From the NCBI RefSeq assembly GCF_008370045.1, contig NZ_VOBN01000002.1, forward strand, positions 62,001 through 126,000: a DNA stretch of 64,000 bases, in the 5' to 3' direction. The position numbers and the translations under genes were made by a program. Each line of letters begins with the position of its first letter. Position 1 is the first letter of the stretch. This DNA is from Pseudomonas sp. ANT_J12. Its GTDB lineage: Bacteria; Pseudomonadota; Gammaproteobacteria; Pseudomonadales; Pseudomonadaceae. The notes beneath the pieces were generated by a model. The model was not told the origin of the DNA. It saw only the letters and a program-made list of their open reading frames with translations, and ran no database searches. This document shows positions 35,765 through 45,115 of this stretch, in pieces.

Positions 35765-36706
35765 TCAATGAAACGGATGTTGCGGGCTGTCGATCGCCCT
35801 GAGCCCATGCTGGCGCCACAACTGCCCATAACCCCGCACCAGAAACCCGCCGCTGCGTGCCTGCCATTGCTCACGACGGGTGCGATAAGCCTTGGGCAAG
35901 TCGTACCAGGGCAGGCTCGGTATGTCGTGATGCACCAGGTGCAGGTTGTTGTTCAGGAACAGCCAACTCCACGGCCACGCCGCTTCGTTGAGCACGGTGC
36001 GTTGCTCGGGTCGGGCGTTGGGGCGGTGTTCATAGTAGGAGCGAATCATCGCAATCGACAGCGCCGGCACGCTGATCAGCAACAGGTAATGCCACACCGG
36101 GAGCACGCTGAAACGCGCGATGAACGCCAGCATCAACCCGGTGAGCGCGCCATGGGTGAGCCACATCAACCAGGCCTGCCGCTCACCCGCTTGCAGACGT
36201 CGCAGCTCTTTGCGCGCCAGCGCCAGTAACGCCAGGGGGGCGCCGACCATGACGCGCCCCAGCACGGTTTTGTTCAAGCGGTGCAGGACCTGCTTGAACA
36301 CGGAACTGCGCTGCCAGTGCTCGGCGGTGAGGTAACGGCTTTCCGGGTCGCGGCCGGGGATGGTCAGGTCTTCATCGTGGTGATGCAGCAAATGGCTGTC
36401 GCGATACAGGGTGTACGGGAACCACACCGCAAACGGTGCATAACCGAGGACTTTGTTCAGGGCCAGCCAACGCGTGGGATGGCCGTGGAGCAGTTCGTGC
36501 TGCACCGACAGCCAGAGCACCACCAGTGGAATCAACAGCACGGTGCTCCACCAAAGGCCCAATCGGTCGCTGGCCAGGATCAGGCCGAACCAGCCCGCGT
36601 AGACGCCGGTCAGCAGCAACCAGGTCGGCCACTCGGTGCGAGCGGTCAGGCGTTGGCGCAGGGTTTCGATTTCTTCTCGATGGGCGGCGTCGAAGTAATG
36701 GGACAT
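35765..36706 (-). CDS. Membrane fatty acid desaturase
   Basis: A 313-residue integral-membrane desaturase. Three histidine boxes are visible: HELLHGH, HLLHHH and HLVHHD (with IPSLPWY after it), which would bind the di-iron centre. Hydrophobic helices flank them. It resembles DesA/alkane-hydroxylase-type fatty acid desaturases acting on acyl chains of lipids. The gene is first in a two-gene unit with the PhnD-like gene (18-base gap). Confidence 0.83.
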   Translation of the reverse strand: MSHYFDAAHREEIETLRQRLTARTEWPTWLLLTGVYAGWFGLILASDRLGLWWSTVLLIPLVVLWLSVQHELLHGHPTRWLALNKVLGYAPFAVWFPYTLYRDSHLLHHHDEDLTIPGRDPESRYLTAEHWQRSSVFKQVLHRLNKTVLGRVMVGAPLALLALARKELRRLQAGERQAWLMWLTHGALTGLMLAFIARFSVLPVWHYLLLISVPALSIAMIRSYYEHRPNARPEQRTVLNEAAWPWSWLFLNNNLHLVHHDIPSLPWYDLPKAYRTRREQWQARSGGFLVRGYGQLWRQHGLRAIDSPQHPFH

Positions 36707-36783
36707 GGCTTTGCTCAGAACGGGACGTGTCCCTCTCTGTGCAATGGGGTGGGGAAATCTTGCAGATTATTTTCTGGTTTAAC

Positions 36784-36886
36784 GATCGTTCCCACGCTCC
36801 GCGTGGGAATGCAGCCCGTGACGCTCCGCGTCACTGGACGCGGAGCGTCCCCAGAGGCATTCCCACGCGGGAGCGTGGGAACGATC
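36784..36886. repeat. Family C palindromic element
   Basis: GATCGTTCCCACGCTCCGCG to GGGAGCGTGGGAACGATC, with an internal pair (GACGCTCCGCGTC / GACGCGGAGCGTC). The right arm has an extra G (CGCGGGAGCG). Confidence 0.82.
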
Positions 36887-36904
36887 GGCACGGTGACTCA
36901 GGTT

Positions 36905-37015
36905 TTAGTGCCCGAACACATCCACCTTCTTGGCCTTCTTGTCCGCGCGCTTTTCATCGGCGGTTTTTGCCGGTTTTTTCTTCGCTGCTTTTTTTGAATC
37001 CATGCCTTTGGCCAT
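36905..37015 (-). CDS. 36-residue Lys/Ala-rich basic peptide
   Basis: The likely start is the ATG at 37013-37015 (MAKGMDSKKAAKKKPAKTAD). About a third of its residues are lysine and the ending is VDVFGH. Similar short Lys-rich proteins are annotated across Pseudomonas without function; a nucleic-acid-binding role is possible but unproven. A longer frame of 74 residues upstream lacks support. It may be a real small gene missed by size cut-offs. Confidence 0.5.
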   Translation of the reverse strand: MAKGMDSKKAAKKKPAKTADEKRADKKAKKVDVFGH

Positions 37016-37118
37016 GATACGTACTCCACTCATACGGGATGTGAAGTCAGGTATACACCTATCGCGCCGCTCGCGTTCTTTTATAATCGCCCACTTTGCC
37101 AACTGACAGCCAACGCCC

Positions 37119-37556
37119 ATGCCAGACACTCAGTACGCCTTGCTCGACGAACCGTTATGGCCGTTGATGAACAAGTTTTACCGCGCCCACCAATCGCCGA
37201 TGAAAGCCGTGCGCGAAGCTCAATTGTGGGTGGCCCGGCGCGGCGAAATTGTCGCGGCCTTGTGTTTACGGCCGGTGGCGGGCGGGTACTGGTTGACGGG
37301 TTTGTTCGTCGATCCAGCGTGTCGTGAACAAGGCATCGCCGCCGCGCTGATCGCCGAAGCGGTGAAGGGCCTCGACAGCCCGGTCTGGCTGTATTGCCAC
37401 CCGGATTTGCGCGGCTTTTATGAGCGTCGGGGTTTTATCTTCGACCCGCAAATGCCCTACGCCATGGTCGAACGCCTGACCCGTTACGCCCGCAGCAAAC
37501 CGATGATCGCCATGGGCTTAGAACCGTTGGTGAGGTCGTCCATCGATAATGTGTGA
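37119..37556 (+). CDS. GNAT-family N-acetyltransferase
   Basis: A 145-residue acetyltransferase with the CoA-binding motif LFVDPACREQGIAAALIAEA and the C-terminal strand LYCHPDLRGFYERRGFIF. The substrate is unknown. The ribosome site is weak. Divergent from the small basic peptide gene. Confidence 0.78.
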   Translation: MPDTQYALLDEPLWPLMNKFYRAHQSPMKAVREAQLWVARRGEIVAALCLRPVAGGYWLTGLFVDPACREQGIAAALIAEAVKGLDSPVWLYCHPDLRGFYERRGFIFDPQMPYAMVERLTRYARSKPMIAMGLEPLVRSSIDNV

Positions 37557-37616
37557 TCAGCTCTTGATTGCTGCGTGCTAGCCTCGGGGTCGACTTCGAA
37601 TCTGCCTGGATGCGCC

Positions 37617-38438
37617 ATGAAACCTGCCCTGCTCGCCTTGACCCTGACCGCCCTGCTCACCCCTGTTCTGGCGCACGCCGCCGACACCCCGTCCATCTCC
37701 AGCGCGCAATACGCCGAGGTGCTCAAAGGCACCTGGCGCGCGCCGCAGAACGTGGTGCGCGACGTCTACCGCCATCCGCAGCAGAGCCTGCAATTCTTCG
37801 GCTTGCGCGCCAACCAGACCGTCATCGAAATCACCCCCGGCAGCGGTTGGTACAGCGAACTGCTGGCGCCGCTGCTCAAGGAGCACGGCCACTACATTGC
37901 CGCCGTGCAAGCGCCGACGGTCAGCGACTATGCGCGCAAGAACGAAGAAACCCTCAAGGCCAAATTCACCGCCGCCCCGACGCAATATGCCAAGGCCCAG
38001 GTGGTCGAGTTTGATCCCAAGGCCCCGGTGCTCGGCAAACCCGGTTCGGCAGACACGGTGCTGACCTTTCGCAACGTGCACAACTGGGTGCTGGCCGACA
38101 CGGCGCCGCTGATGTTCGAGTCGTTCTTCAAGGTGCTGAAACCGGGCGGCGTGCTCGGCGTGGTGGATCACCGGGCCAAAGACGGGGCGTCGCTGGACGA
38201 CATCAAGCACAGCGGCTACCTGACCACCGCGTATGTGGTGAAACTGGCGACCGATGCGGGGTTCAAGCTGGAGGAAAAAAGCGAGATCAATGCCAATCCG
38301 AAGGACACCAAGGATTATCCCGAAGGCGTCTGGACCTTGCCGCCGGCGTTGACGTTGGGGGAGAAGGACAAGGCGAAGTACGTGGCGATCGGGGAGTCGG
38401 ACCGAATGACGTTGCGGTTTGTTAAACCGGGGAAATAA
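37617..38438 (+). CDS. SAM-dependent methyltransferase-fold protein with signal peptide
   Basis: A 273-residue class I methyltransferase fold. The N-terminus has a clear signal peptide (LLALTLTALLTPVLAHAA). The SAM-type glycine motif reads IEITPGSGWYSELLAP, and FKVLKPGGVLGVVDH follows as in canonical enzymes. Methyltransferases using SAM are not expected in the periplasm, so either the export signal is misleading or SAM is not the cofactor. Start ATG 37617 was chosen because the cleavable signal begins there. Confidence 0.75.
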   Translation: MKPALLALTLTALLTPVLAHAADTPSISSAQYAEVLKGTWRAPQNVVRDVYRHPQQSLQFFGLRANQTVIEITPGSGWYSELLAPLLKEHGHYIAAVQAPTVSDYARKNEETLKAKFTAAPTQYAKAQVVEFDPKAPVLGKPGSADTVLTFRNVHNWVLADTAPLMFESFFKVLKPGGVLGVVDHRAKDGASLDDIKHSGYLTTAYVVKLATDAGFKLEEKSEINANPKDTKDYPEGVWTLPPALTLGEKDKAKYVAIGESDRMTLRFVKPGK

Positions 38439-38450
38439 AAAGCAGAATCA

Positions 38451-38516
38451 AAAGATCGCAGCCTTCGGCGGCGCCCACAGGCGCGTAGGCGCTGCCGAAG
38501 GCTGCGATCTTTGCTT
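38451..38516. repeat. 19-bp inverted repeat (family D), terminator-like
   Basis: AAAGATCGCAGCCTTCGGC and its complement GCCGAAGGCTGCGATCTTT enclose a short GC-rich loop, followed by GCTTTTG. It separates the methyltransferase gene from the convergent deformylase gene. Confidence 0.8.
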
Positions 38517-38521
38517 TTGTC

Positions 38522-39061
38522 TTACTCGTCAGCGTTCGGATCAAGGTCCGGAAACATCACTTCGATAAACCCGAACTTGGTGAAATCCGTGATCCGCGAC
38601 GGGTACAACCGGCCGATCAAATGATCGCATTCGTGCTGCACCACCCGCGCATGAAAACCGGAGGCAATCCGCACAATCGGCTGGCCCTTCGGATCAAACC
38701 CTTCATAGCGTATGTCCTGATAACGATTCACCGCTCCACGCAATCCAGGCACCGACAGGCAACCTTCGAAGCCCTCTTCCAGGGTCGGGTTCAACGGTGT
38801 GATCAGCGGGTTGATCAGGATCGTCTGCGGCACGGCTTCGGCGTCAGGGTAGCGCTCGCTGTGCTCGAAACCGAAGATCACCAGTTGCAGGTCGACACCG
38901 ATCTGCGGCGCGGCCAGGCCAACGCCGCCGACGCTTTCCATGGTCTGGAACATGTCATCGATCAGTTGCCACAACTCGGGGCTGTCGAACATCTCGGCCG
39001 GCACCGGTGGCGCGATACGCAGCAGGCGTTCATCGCCCATTTTCAGGATTTCACGGATCAT
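38522..39061 (-). CDS. def: Peptide deformylase
   Basis: A 179-residue deformylase that removes the formyl group from nascent proteins. All three motifs are present: [18 protein letters not shown] and HECDHL, whose Cys and two His bind the metal. The sequence differs from the housekeeping copy normally beside fmt, so this is probably the second Pseudomonas deformylase. It follows the BrkB-like gene by two bases on the same strand. Confidence 0.9.
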   Translation of the reverse strand: MIREILKMGDERLLRIAPPVPAEMFDSPELWQLIDDMFQTMESVGGVGLAAPQIGVDLQLVIFGFEHSERYPDAEAVPQTILINPLITPLNPTLEEGFEGCLSVPGLRGAVNRYQDIRYEGFDPKGQPIVRIASGFHARVVQHECDHLIGRLYPSRITDFTKFGFIEVMFPDLDPNADE

Positions 39062-39063
39062 GG

Positions 39064-40014
39064 TCAGGCTTCGTCAGTGTTCGGCTTGAGCGAGTGGTCT
39101 CGTCCCAGTCCCGATACGTGTTGTTTGGTTTCGTGGTCGTGCTCGCCGGGGACCTTTTCGCCAGGGTCCTTGCCTTCGGTCGACATGTGTTCGATCACCG
39201 CATTCATCTCCGCGCCGAGCAATAGCACCGCGGCGGAAATGTAGAAGTACAGCAACAGCACGATGATCGCGCCGATACTGCCATACATGGCGTTGTAGTT
39301 GGCGAAGGTCTTGACGTAAAACGCGAAACCCAACGAGGCGATGATCCACACCACCACCGCCAGCACCGAGCCGGGGGTGATGAAACGAAACTCCTGACGG
39401 ACATCGGGCATAACGTAATAGATCAGCGCCACCGCGATCATCATCAGGATCACGATCACCGGCCAACGCGCAATGGTCCACACCGTGACGATGAAGTCTT
39501 CCAGCCCGACCTGCGCGGCAATCCAGCCCATCACCTGCGGCCCGAGCACCATCAGCGCGGCGGCGGCGAGCAGCATGCCGGCGATGCCAATGGTGTAGAA
39601 AATCGACAACGGAAAGCGCTTCCACACCGGGCGGCCTTCGACCACGTCGTAGGCAGCGTTCATCGCGCTCATCATCAGCCGCACGCCCGAAGAGGCGGTG
39701 TACAGGGCGATGACGATACCGATCGAGAGCAAGCCACCCTTGGACTGCTGCAACTGGTCGATCACCGGGTTCACCTGCTCCAGGGCTTGGGGCGGCAGCA
39801 CCAGTTCCGATTGCAGGCGCAGCCAGGAGAAGAAGTCCGGCAGGTGCAGGAAACCGATCAGGGCGATCAGGAACAGAATGAAGGGGAACAGCGAGAACAG
39901 CATTTGATAAGCCAGCGCCGAGGCGTAGGTCGACATCTCATCGTCAATGAATTCTTTGACCGTGCGCACCATCACGCGGTGGATGGGCAGGCCTCTCATG
40001 TCCGGGAAAATCAT
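39064..40014 (-). CDS. YihY/BrkB-family inner-membrane protein
   Basis: A 316-residue membrane protein with about six helices. The conserved opening reads [29 protein letters not shown], and [28 protein letters not shown] is the family's C-terminal signature. The last 40 residues are charged and cytoplasmic. YihY proteins have no established transport function. The ATG at 40014 has AAAGGAGACGCTA upstream. It is in the same unit as def. Confidence 0.85.
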   Translation of the reverse strand: MIFPDMRGLPIHRVMVRTVKEFIDDEMSTYASALAYQMLFSLFPFILFLIALIGFLHLPDFFSWLRLQSELVLPPQALEQVNPVIDQLQQSKGGLLSIGIVIALYTASSGVRLMMSAMNAAYDVVEGRPVWKRFPLSIFYTIGIAGMLLAAAALMVLGPQVMGWIAAQVGLEDFIVTVWTIARWPVIVILMMIAVALIYYVMPDVRQEFRFITPGSVLAVVVWIIASLGFAFYVKTFANYNAMYGSIGAIIVLLLYFYISAAVLLLGAEMNAVIEHMSTEGKDPGEKVPGEHDHETKQHVSGLGRDHSLKPNTDEA

Positions 40015-40135
40015 TAGCGTCTCCTTTCGCCGCAAAAGGTTGAAGTCGTGGCGACTCAGGGGCCGTTTTCTACATCAAAGTAGCCTACTTGGCGACTTTG
40101 AAACAATTTCGTTATTTAACCGGTGGGGCTGACAC

Positions 40136-40168
40136 AAAAACGGCCATCCTCGGATGGCCGTTTCTTTA
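40136..40168 (-). terminator. Rho-independent terminator of the CsbD gene
   Basis: ACGGCCATC / GATGGCCGT with a T-run on the minus strand; CsbD transcription reads into it. Confidence 0.85.
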
Positions 40169-40186
40169 ATGTCTTGAAAGGCCGAA

Positions 40187-40378
40187 TCAAGCCTTGTCGA
40201 CACCTTTCTTGATGGCGTCCTTGGCTTTGCCCACCGCTTGCTGGGCTTCGCCTTTCTTCTCCTGGATTTTGCCTTCGACTTGCAGTTTGGTGTTGTCAGT
40301 GGCCTTGCCGACGCCTTGCTTGACGTTGCCGACCGCTTCGTTTGCCATACCTTTAACTTTATCGCCAGTGCTGCTCAT
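40187..40378 (-). CDS. CsbD-family stress protein
   Basis: A 63-residue hydrophilic protein of CsbD type (MSSTGDKVKGMANEAVGNVKQG, then KIQEKKGEAQQAVGKAKD). Such proteins accumulate in stationary phase or under osmotic stress and lack a known activity. An AGGAG site precedes the ATG. Confidence 0.85.
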   Translation of the reverse strand: MSSTGDKVKGMANEAVGNVKQGVGKATDNTKLQVEGKIQEKKGEAQQAVGKAKDAIKKGVDKA

Positions 40379-40578
40379 GGTGTTTCTCCTGTGAACAATT
40401 CAAGGGTAATAGTCGTTACACAAAGATTGACCGAAGGCGTTTGCACGGAGTTTCATTTATTTTCACTGCATCATTTCATCGCCGATTAAAGGTTGGGCTT
40501 TATGTTTGCCGTGCAACCCCCGAGAATGCGCAACGTATTCAGGCCTTGGCGCTGAAGATCCAACCCCGTAGGAATGTT

Positions 40579-40956
40579 ATGAAACTCGATAAAAAGCAGG
40601 CCATTGCCCGCAGAAACCAGGAACTCGGCGGTGCTGTGCTTGGCGTCAACAACTGCCATTTCACCGAATTGAACCGCAATCGCAACATCTGGTGGTTCGA
40701 CATCCCGGTGGCACGCCTGGCCGTGGGTCAGTACGAGTGGGTGCACTTGTTGATGCACACCCCGGATACCGACGAACTGCTGCACCTGAAAGTGCCGACG
40801 GTGTTTCTGCGTGAAAAACTCGAAGGCCTGGTGGTGCGCAATGAAGGCAAGCGCAAAGCGGCGTTGAGCCTGGAACTGAGCGCCGACAAGGACTCGTACC
40901 TGCAGGACATGCGCCCGGCGGGTACCAACGTCAACTTCGCACCGTTTCGACTCTGA
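40579..40956 (+). CDS. Conserved hypothetical protein
   Basis: A 125-residue cytoplasmic protein beginning MKLDKKQAIARRNQELGG. It contains WWFDIPVARLAVGQYEWVHLL and ends in NFAPFRL. No catalytic motif is recognised. The start is supported by GTAGGAATGTT; the longer open frame upstream is not. It lies downstream of the divergent CsbD gene. Confidence 0.6.
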   Translation: MKLDKKQAIARRNQELGGAVLGVNNCHFTELNRNRNIWWFDIPVARLAVGQYEWVHLLMHTPDTDELLHLKVPTVFLREKLEGLVVRNEGKRKAALSLELSADKDSYLQDMRPAGTNVNFAPFRL

Positions 40957-40977
40957 CCGCTCGTTCCCACGCTGATT

Positions 40978-41084
40978 GATCGTTCCCACGCTCTGCGTGG
41001 GAATGCAGCCCGGGACGCTCCGCGTCCCAACAGCGGACGCAGAGCGTCCATTGAGGCATTCCCACGCAGAGCGTGGGAACGATC
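40978..41084. repeat. Family C palindromic element with truncated neighbour
   Basis: The full element runs GATCGTTCCCACGCTCTGCG to GCGTGGGAACGATC. A fragment of its left end (CTCGTTCCCACGCTG) sits just before, as at 5255. Confidence 0.8.
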
Positions 41085-41092
41085 CGTCAGGC

Positions 41093-41124
41093 CAAAAAAA
41101 GCCCCGCATCTGCGGGGCTTTTGT
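41093..41124 (-). terminator. Rho-independent terminator of fadD1
   Basis: GCCCCGCA / TGCGGGGC with a run of seven T on the minus strand, directly after the fadD1 stop codon. Confidence 0.9.
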
Positions 41125-42825
41125 TTAGGCGCCTACTTTCTTCACGCCCAGCTTCTTCAACTCTTCATCACGCAGTTCGCGACGCAGGATCTTACCGACG
41201 TTAGTGGTCGGCAGCGCATCGCGAAATTCCACCGAACGCGGAACCTTGTAGCCGGTGACGTTGGCGCGCATGTGCTCCATCACCTGTTCCTTGGTCAGGG
41301 TCACGCCCGGTTTGGCGACGATGAAGATCTTGATCGCCTCGCCCGACTTCTCGTCCGGGATGCCGATGGCCGCGCATTGCAGCACGCCCGGCAGGGTCGC
41401 AAGCACGTCTTCCAACTCGTTCGGGTACACGTTGAAACCGGAGACCAGGATCATGTCTTTCTTGCGATCGACAATGCGCATGTAGCCATCGGGCTGGATC
41501 AGCGCGATGTCACCGGTCTTCAGCCAGCCTTCGCTGTCGAGCATTTCATCGGTGGCGTCCTGGCGCTGCCAGTAGCCCTTCATGACCTGCGGACCTTTCA
41601 CACACAGCTCGCCGATCGCGCCCAGCGGCTGTTCAACGCCGGCATCGTCGATGACTTTGCACAGGGTCGACGGCACCGGAATACCGATGGTGCCGACCTG
41701 GATGTGCTGGATCGGGTTGACCGTGGCGACCGGGCTGGTTTCGGTCATGCCGTAGCCTTCGCAAATCGGGCAATTGGTCACCGCTTTCCAGCGCTCGGCG
41801 GCGGCCAGTTGCAGGGCCATGCCGCCGGACAGGGTGACTTTCAGCGCCGAGAAATCGAGCTTGCGGAACGCTTCGTTGTTGCACAGGGCCACGAACAAGG
41901 TGTTCAGGCCAACGAAGCCGCTGAACTTCCACTTCGACAGTTCCTTGACCATCGCCGTCAAATCGCGCGGGTTGCTGATCAGGATGTTGTGGTTGCCGAT
42001 CAGCATCATCGCCATGCAATGAAAGGTGAAGGCATAGATGTGGTACAGCGGCAGCGGCGTGATCAGGATCTCGCAACCTTCATTGAGGTTGGACCCCATC
42101 AGTGCCTTGCACTGCAGCATGTTGGCGACGAGGTTGCGGTGGGTCAGCATCGCGCCCTTGGCCACGCCGGTGGTGCCGCCGGTGTATTGCAGCACCGCGA
42201 CATCGCCGCTGTCCGGGTTGGCTTCGGCCACGGGCTGGCCGTGGCCCTTGCTCAGCACGTCGTTGAACTTGACGGCCTTGGGCAAGTGATACGCCGGGAC
42301 CATCTTCTTCACGTACTTGATGACGCTGTTGATCAGCAGGCGCTTGAGCGGCGGCAGCAGGTCGGCGACTTCGGTGACGATCACGTGCTTGACGCCGGTT
42401 TTCGGCACCACGGTCTGCGCCAGGTGAGCCATATTGGCCAGGCAGACCAGGGCTTTGGCACCGGAGTCGTTGAATTGGTGTTCCATCTCCCGCGCGGTGT
42501 ACAGCGGGTTGGTGTTGACCACGATCAGCCCGGCGCGGATCGCACCGAACACGGCTACCGGGTACTGCAACACGTTAGGCAGTTGCACGGCGATTCGATC
42601 ACCGGGCTGCAAGTCGGTATGCTGTTGCAGGTAAGCGGCAAAGGCACCGGACAATTCGTACAGTTCACCGTAGGTGATTGTCTTGCCCAGGTTGCTGAAA
42701 GCCGGTTTGTCGGCGAAGCGTTGGCAGGATTGCTTCAACACTGCCTGAATATTCGGATACTCGTCTGGATTGATGTCGGCAGCAATCCCGGCAGGGTACT
42801 TATCCTTCCAAAAGTCTTCGTTCAT
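41125..42825 (-). CDS. fadD1: Long-chain fatty acid-CoA ligase FadD1
   Basis: A 566-residue ANL-superfamily enzyme that activates fatty acids to acyl-CoA using ATP. The AMP-binding motif YTGGTTGVAKGAM lies near residue 213, GYGMTETSP near 360, and the C-terminal KILRRELRDEELKKLG contains the catalytic lysine. The family's fatty acid tunnel residues follow from overall similarity. Together with fadD2, the hydrolase and phaJ this is the fatty acid cluster conserved in Pseudomonas. Confidence 0.92.
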   Translation of the reverse strand: MNEDFWKDKYPAGIAADINPDEYPNIQAVLKQSCQRFADKPAFSNLGKTITYGELYELSGAFAAYLQQHTDLQPGDRIAVQLPNVLQYPVAVFGAIRAGLIVVNTNPLYTAREMEHQFNDSGAKALVCLANMAHLAQTVVPKTGVKHVIVTEVADLLPPLKRLLINSVIKYVKKMVPAYHLPKAVKFNDVLSKGHGQPVAEANPDSGDVAVLQYTGGTTGVAKGAMLTHRNLVANMLQCKALMGSNLNEGCEILITPLPLYHIYAFTFHCMAMMLIGNHNILISNPRDLTAMVKELSKWKFSGFVGLNTLFVALCNNEAFRKLDFSALKVTLSGGMALQLAAAERWKAVTNCPICEGYGMTETSPVATVNPIQHIQVGTIGIPVPSTLCKVIDDAGVEQPLGAIGELCVKGPQVMKGYWQRQDATDEMLDSEGWLKTGDIALIQPDGYMRIVDRKKDMILVSGFNVYPNELEDVLATLPGVLQCAAIGIPDEKSGEAIKIFIVAKPGVTLTKEQVMEHMRANVTGYKVPRSVEFRDALPTTNVGKILRRELRDEELKKLGVKKVGA

Positions 42826-43092
42826 GGAAGCCCACTCCTCAGCAACGCGAATTCATCACCGCATTTGATGCGATTATTATTGGTGTGTGTTTTTTATTGG
42901 TGAGTCTGGCTTTTATATAGGCCGAGAAGTCACAAAAGCGCGCCGAGAGTAGCAGCTTTGCCAAGGGCCGACTAGAGCCAAAAGCAGCCTCTACAGTCAC
43001 ATAAATGACTCAAGAATAACCGGCAGTCATTTTAGAGCAAAAATTCTATACAGCCTCTAAAAGCCCTTAAATCGGGCTTTTCAGCCCTTAAA
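42826..43092. other. fadD1 promoter region and fadD2 3' region
   Basis: An AT-rich gap between the two fadD genes. I see no gene and no clear PsrA site. It contains a terminator hairpin at its left-reading end. Confidence 0.5.
43056..43084. terminator. Terminator after fadD2
   Basis: AAAAGCCC - TTAAATC - GGGCTTTT, about 120 bases past the fadD2 stop codon on the minus strand, separating fadD2 from the fadD1 promoter. Confidence 0.7.
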
Positions 43093-43093
43093 A

Positions 43094-43176
43094 GCTTCGC
43101 GGGCAAGCCTCGCTCCTACGGGTATCGCGTCAATGTGAATGACGGTGAACCTGTAGGAGCGAGGCTTGCCCGCGAA
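43094..43176. repeat. REP pair, family A
   Basis: An inverted unit and a direct unit follow the fadD2 stop codon. Confidence 0.82.
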
Positions 43177-43201
43177 CGCGCGAAGCGCGGCCATTCAACG
43201 C

Positions 43202-44890
43202 TTACGCGATATCCCGCAACTCCCGCCGCAAGATCTTGCCCACCGGTGTCATCGGCAACGACTCACGCAACACAATGTGCTTGGGCACTTTGTACGCGGT
43301 GAAGTTTTCCTTGCAGTAAGCCTTCAACTCTTCAAGGCTGACACCGGATTCCCGGGCCACCACAAACAACTTCACCGCCTCCCCCGAACGTTCGTCCGGC
43401 ACGCCGATCACGGCGCAGTTGGCGACTTTCGGGTGGGCCATGACCACGTCTTCGATTTCATTCGGGTACACGTTGAAACCCGAGACGATGATCATGTCTT
43501 TCTTGCGATCGACAATGCGCACAAAACCGTCCGGGTCGATCACTGCGATATCACCGGACTTGAACCAGCCCTCGGCATCCAGCACTTCGGCGGTGGCTTC
43601 GGGTTTCTGCCAGTAGCCCTTCATGATCTGCGGGCCCTTGATGCACAACTCGCCCCGCTCGCCCAGCGGCTGCTCGACGCCGTCATCGTTGATGACCTTG
43701 AGCGTGGTGCCCGGCACCGGCAGGCCGACCGTGCCGATCCGCGACTTGTCGCCGTACGGGTTGGTGCAGGCCACCGGGGAGGTTTCGGTCAGGCCGTAAC
43801 CCTCGGTGATCCGGCAACCGGTGAGCTGTTCCCAGCGCTCGGCGGTGGCCTTGACCAGCGCGGTGCCGCCGGAGTTGGTGAGCTTGAGGCTGGAGAAGTC
43901 CAGGGTCTTGAAGTCCGGGTGATCCATCAACGCCACGAACAGCGTGTTGAGCCCCAGCAACGCCGAGAATCGCCAGTTCTTCAGCTCCTTGATAAAGCCT
44001 TTGATGTCCCGCGGATTGCTGATCAGCACGTTGTGGTTGCCGGTCACCATCATGCACATGCAGTTCGCCGTGAAGGCATAGATATGGTAAAGCGGCAGTG
44101 GCGCGATCATCACTTCCTGGCCTTCGCGCAGCAGCGGCTGGCCGTCACTGCCGAACTGGCCCAGGCAGGCCCGCGCCTGCTGCATATTCGCCACGAGATT
44201 GCCGTGGGTGAGCATCGCGCCCTTGGCCAGGCCAGTGGTGCCGCCGGTGTATTGCAGCACCGCGATGTCGTCGAGGCCGACCTTCAGCGGCTTGATGCCC
44301 AGGCCCCGGCCTAGGCGTAGCGCGCTCTTGAAGGAAACCGCCTGGGGCAAAGAGTAGTCGGGGACCAGTTTCTTGACCTTGCTCACCATTGTGTTGACCA
44401 GCCAGCCCTTGGCGGCAGGCATCAGGTCGCCCATCTTCGCTTCGATCAAATACTGGATATCGGTGTCGGCCAGCACTTCCTGGACCTTGGCCCCGAACAT
44501 GTTCAGGTACACCAGCGCCCGGGCCCCGGAATCCTTGAATTGATGACGCATCTCCCGCGGGGTGTACAGCGGGTTGGTGTTGACCACGATCAGCCCGGCG
44601 CGCAACGCTCCGAACACGGCAATCGGGTAATGCAGGACGTTGGGCATCTGCACCGCGATGCGATCCCCCGGCACCAGGTCGGTGTGCGCTTGCAGGTAAC
44701 CGGCGAACGCCGCGCTGTAGCGTTCCAGTTCGGCGTAGGTCAGGGTCACGCCCATATTGCTGAAGGCCGGGCGGTCCGCGAATTTCTTGCAGGAACGCTC
44801 GAACACCTCGATCACCGACTTGTAGGCCCCAAGATCAATGTCCAGGGGTACGCCGGCCGGGCGTTTGTCATTCCAGAAATCAGGTTGCAT
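43202..44890 (-). CDS. fadD2: Long-chain fatty acid-CoA ligase FadD2
   Basis: A 562-residue paralogue of FadD1 with the same motifs: YTGGTTGLAKGAM, GYGLTETSP and the C-terminal KILRRELRD. Two such enzymes in tandem are usual in Pseudomonas and differ in chain-length preference and induction. An AAGAACAA run overlaps the start codon and may bind Hfq/Crc. fadD1 has its own promoter region downstream. Confidence 0.92.
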   Translation of the reverse strand: MQPDFWNDKRPAGVPLDIDLGAYKSVIEVFERSCKKFADRPAFSNMGVTLTYAELERYSAAFAGYLQAHTDLVPGDRIAVQMPNVLHYPIAVFGALRAGLIVVNTNPLYTPREMRHQFKDSGARALVYLNMFGAKVQEVLADTDIQYLIEAKMGDLMPAAKGWLVNTMVSKVKKLVPDYSLPQAVSFKSALRLGRGLGIKPLKVGLDDIAVLQYTGGTTGLAKGAMLTHGNLVANMQQARACLGQFGSDGQPLLREGQEVMIAPLPLYHIYAFTANCMCMMVTGNHNVLISNPRDIKGFIKELKNWRFSALLGLNTLFVALMDHPDFKTLDFSSLKLTNSGGTALVKATAERWEQLTGCRITEGYGLTETSPVACTNPYGDKSRIGTVGLPVPGTTLKVINDDGVEQPLGERGELCIKGPQIMKGYWQKPEATAEVLDAEGWFKSGDIAVIDPDGFVRIVDRKKDMIIVSGFNVYPNEIEDVVMAHPKVANCAVIGVPDERSGEAVKLFVVARESGVSLEELKAYCKENFTAYKVPKHIVLRESLPMTPVGKILRRELRDIA

Positions 44891-44897
44891 TGTTCTT
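44890..44897 (-). promoter_or_regulatory. Candidate Hfq/Crc site at the fadD2 start
   Basis: Minus strand AAGAACAA overlaps the A of the ATG, matching AANAANAA. Confidence 0.4.
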
Positions 44898-45115
44898 GTC
44901 CTCTTTACCTGAATCTATCCGGGGCCACTTCTCTGTCACTTCTGTAAAGGAACACGAAAAGCGGAGCTTCACGGACACTAGCAGTTATGGCCAATCAGGC
45001 AAATATGGCAAAAGCGTCATAGATCGTGTGAATCTTCCTAACGTGGTGTGGCCTGATCAGACGGCAAGCAAAGGATGCGCTATACAATGCAACCACATCG
45101 TGCAAAGGAATCGCC

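Noticed and set aside
41272..42903. 543-residue + strand frame opposite fadD1
   Set aside because: Antisense to a well-defined acyl-CoA ligase; no motif.
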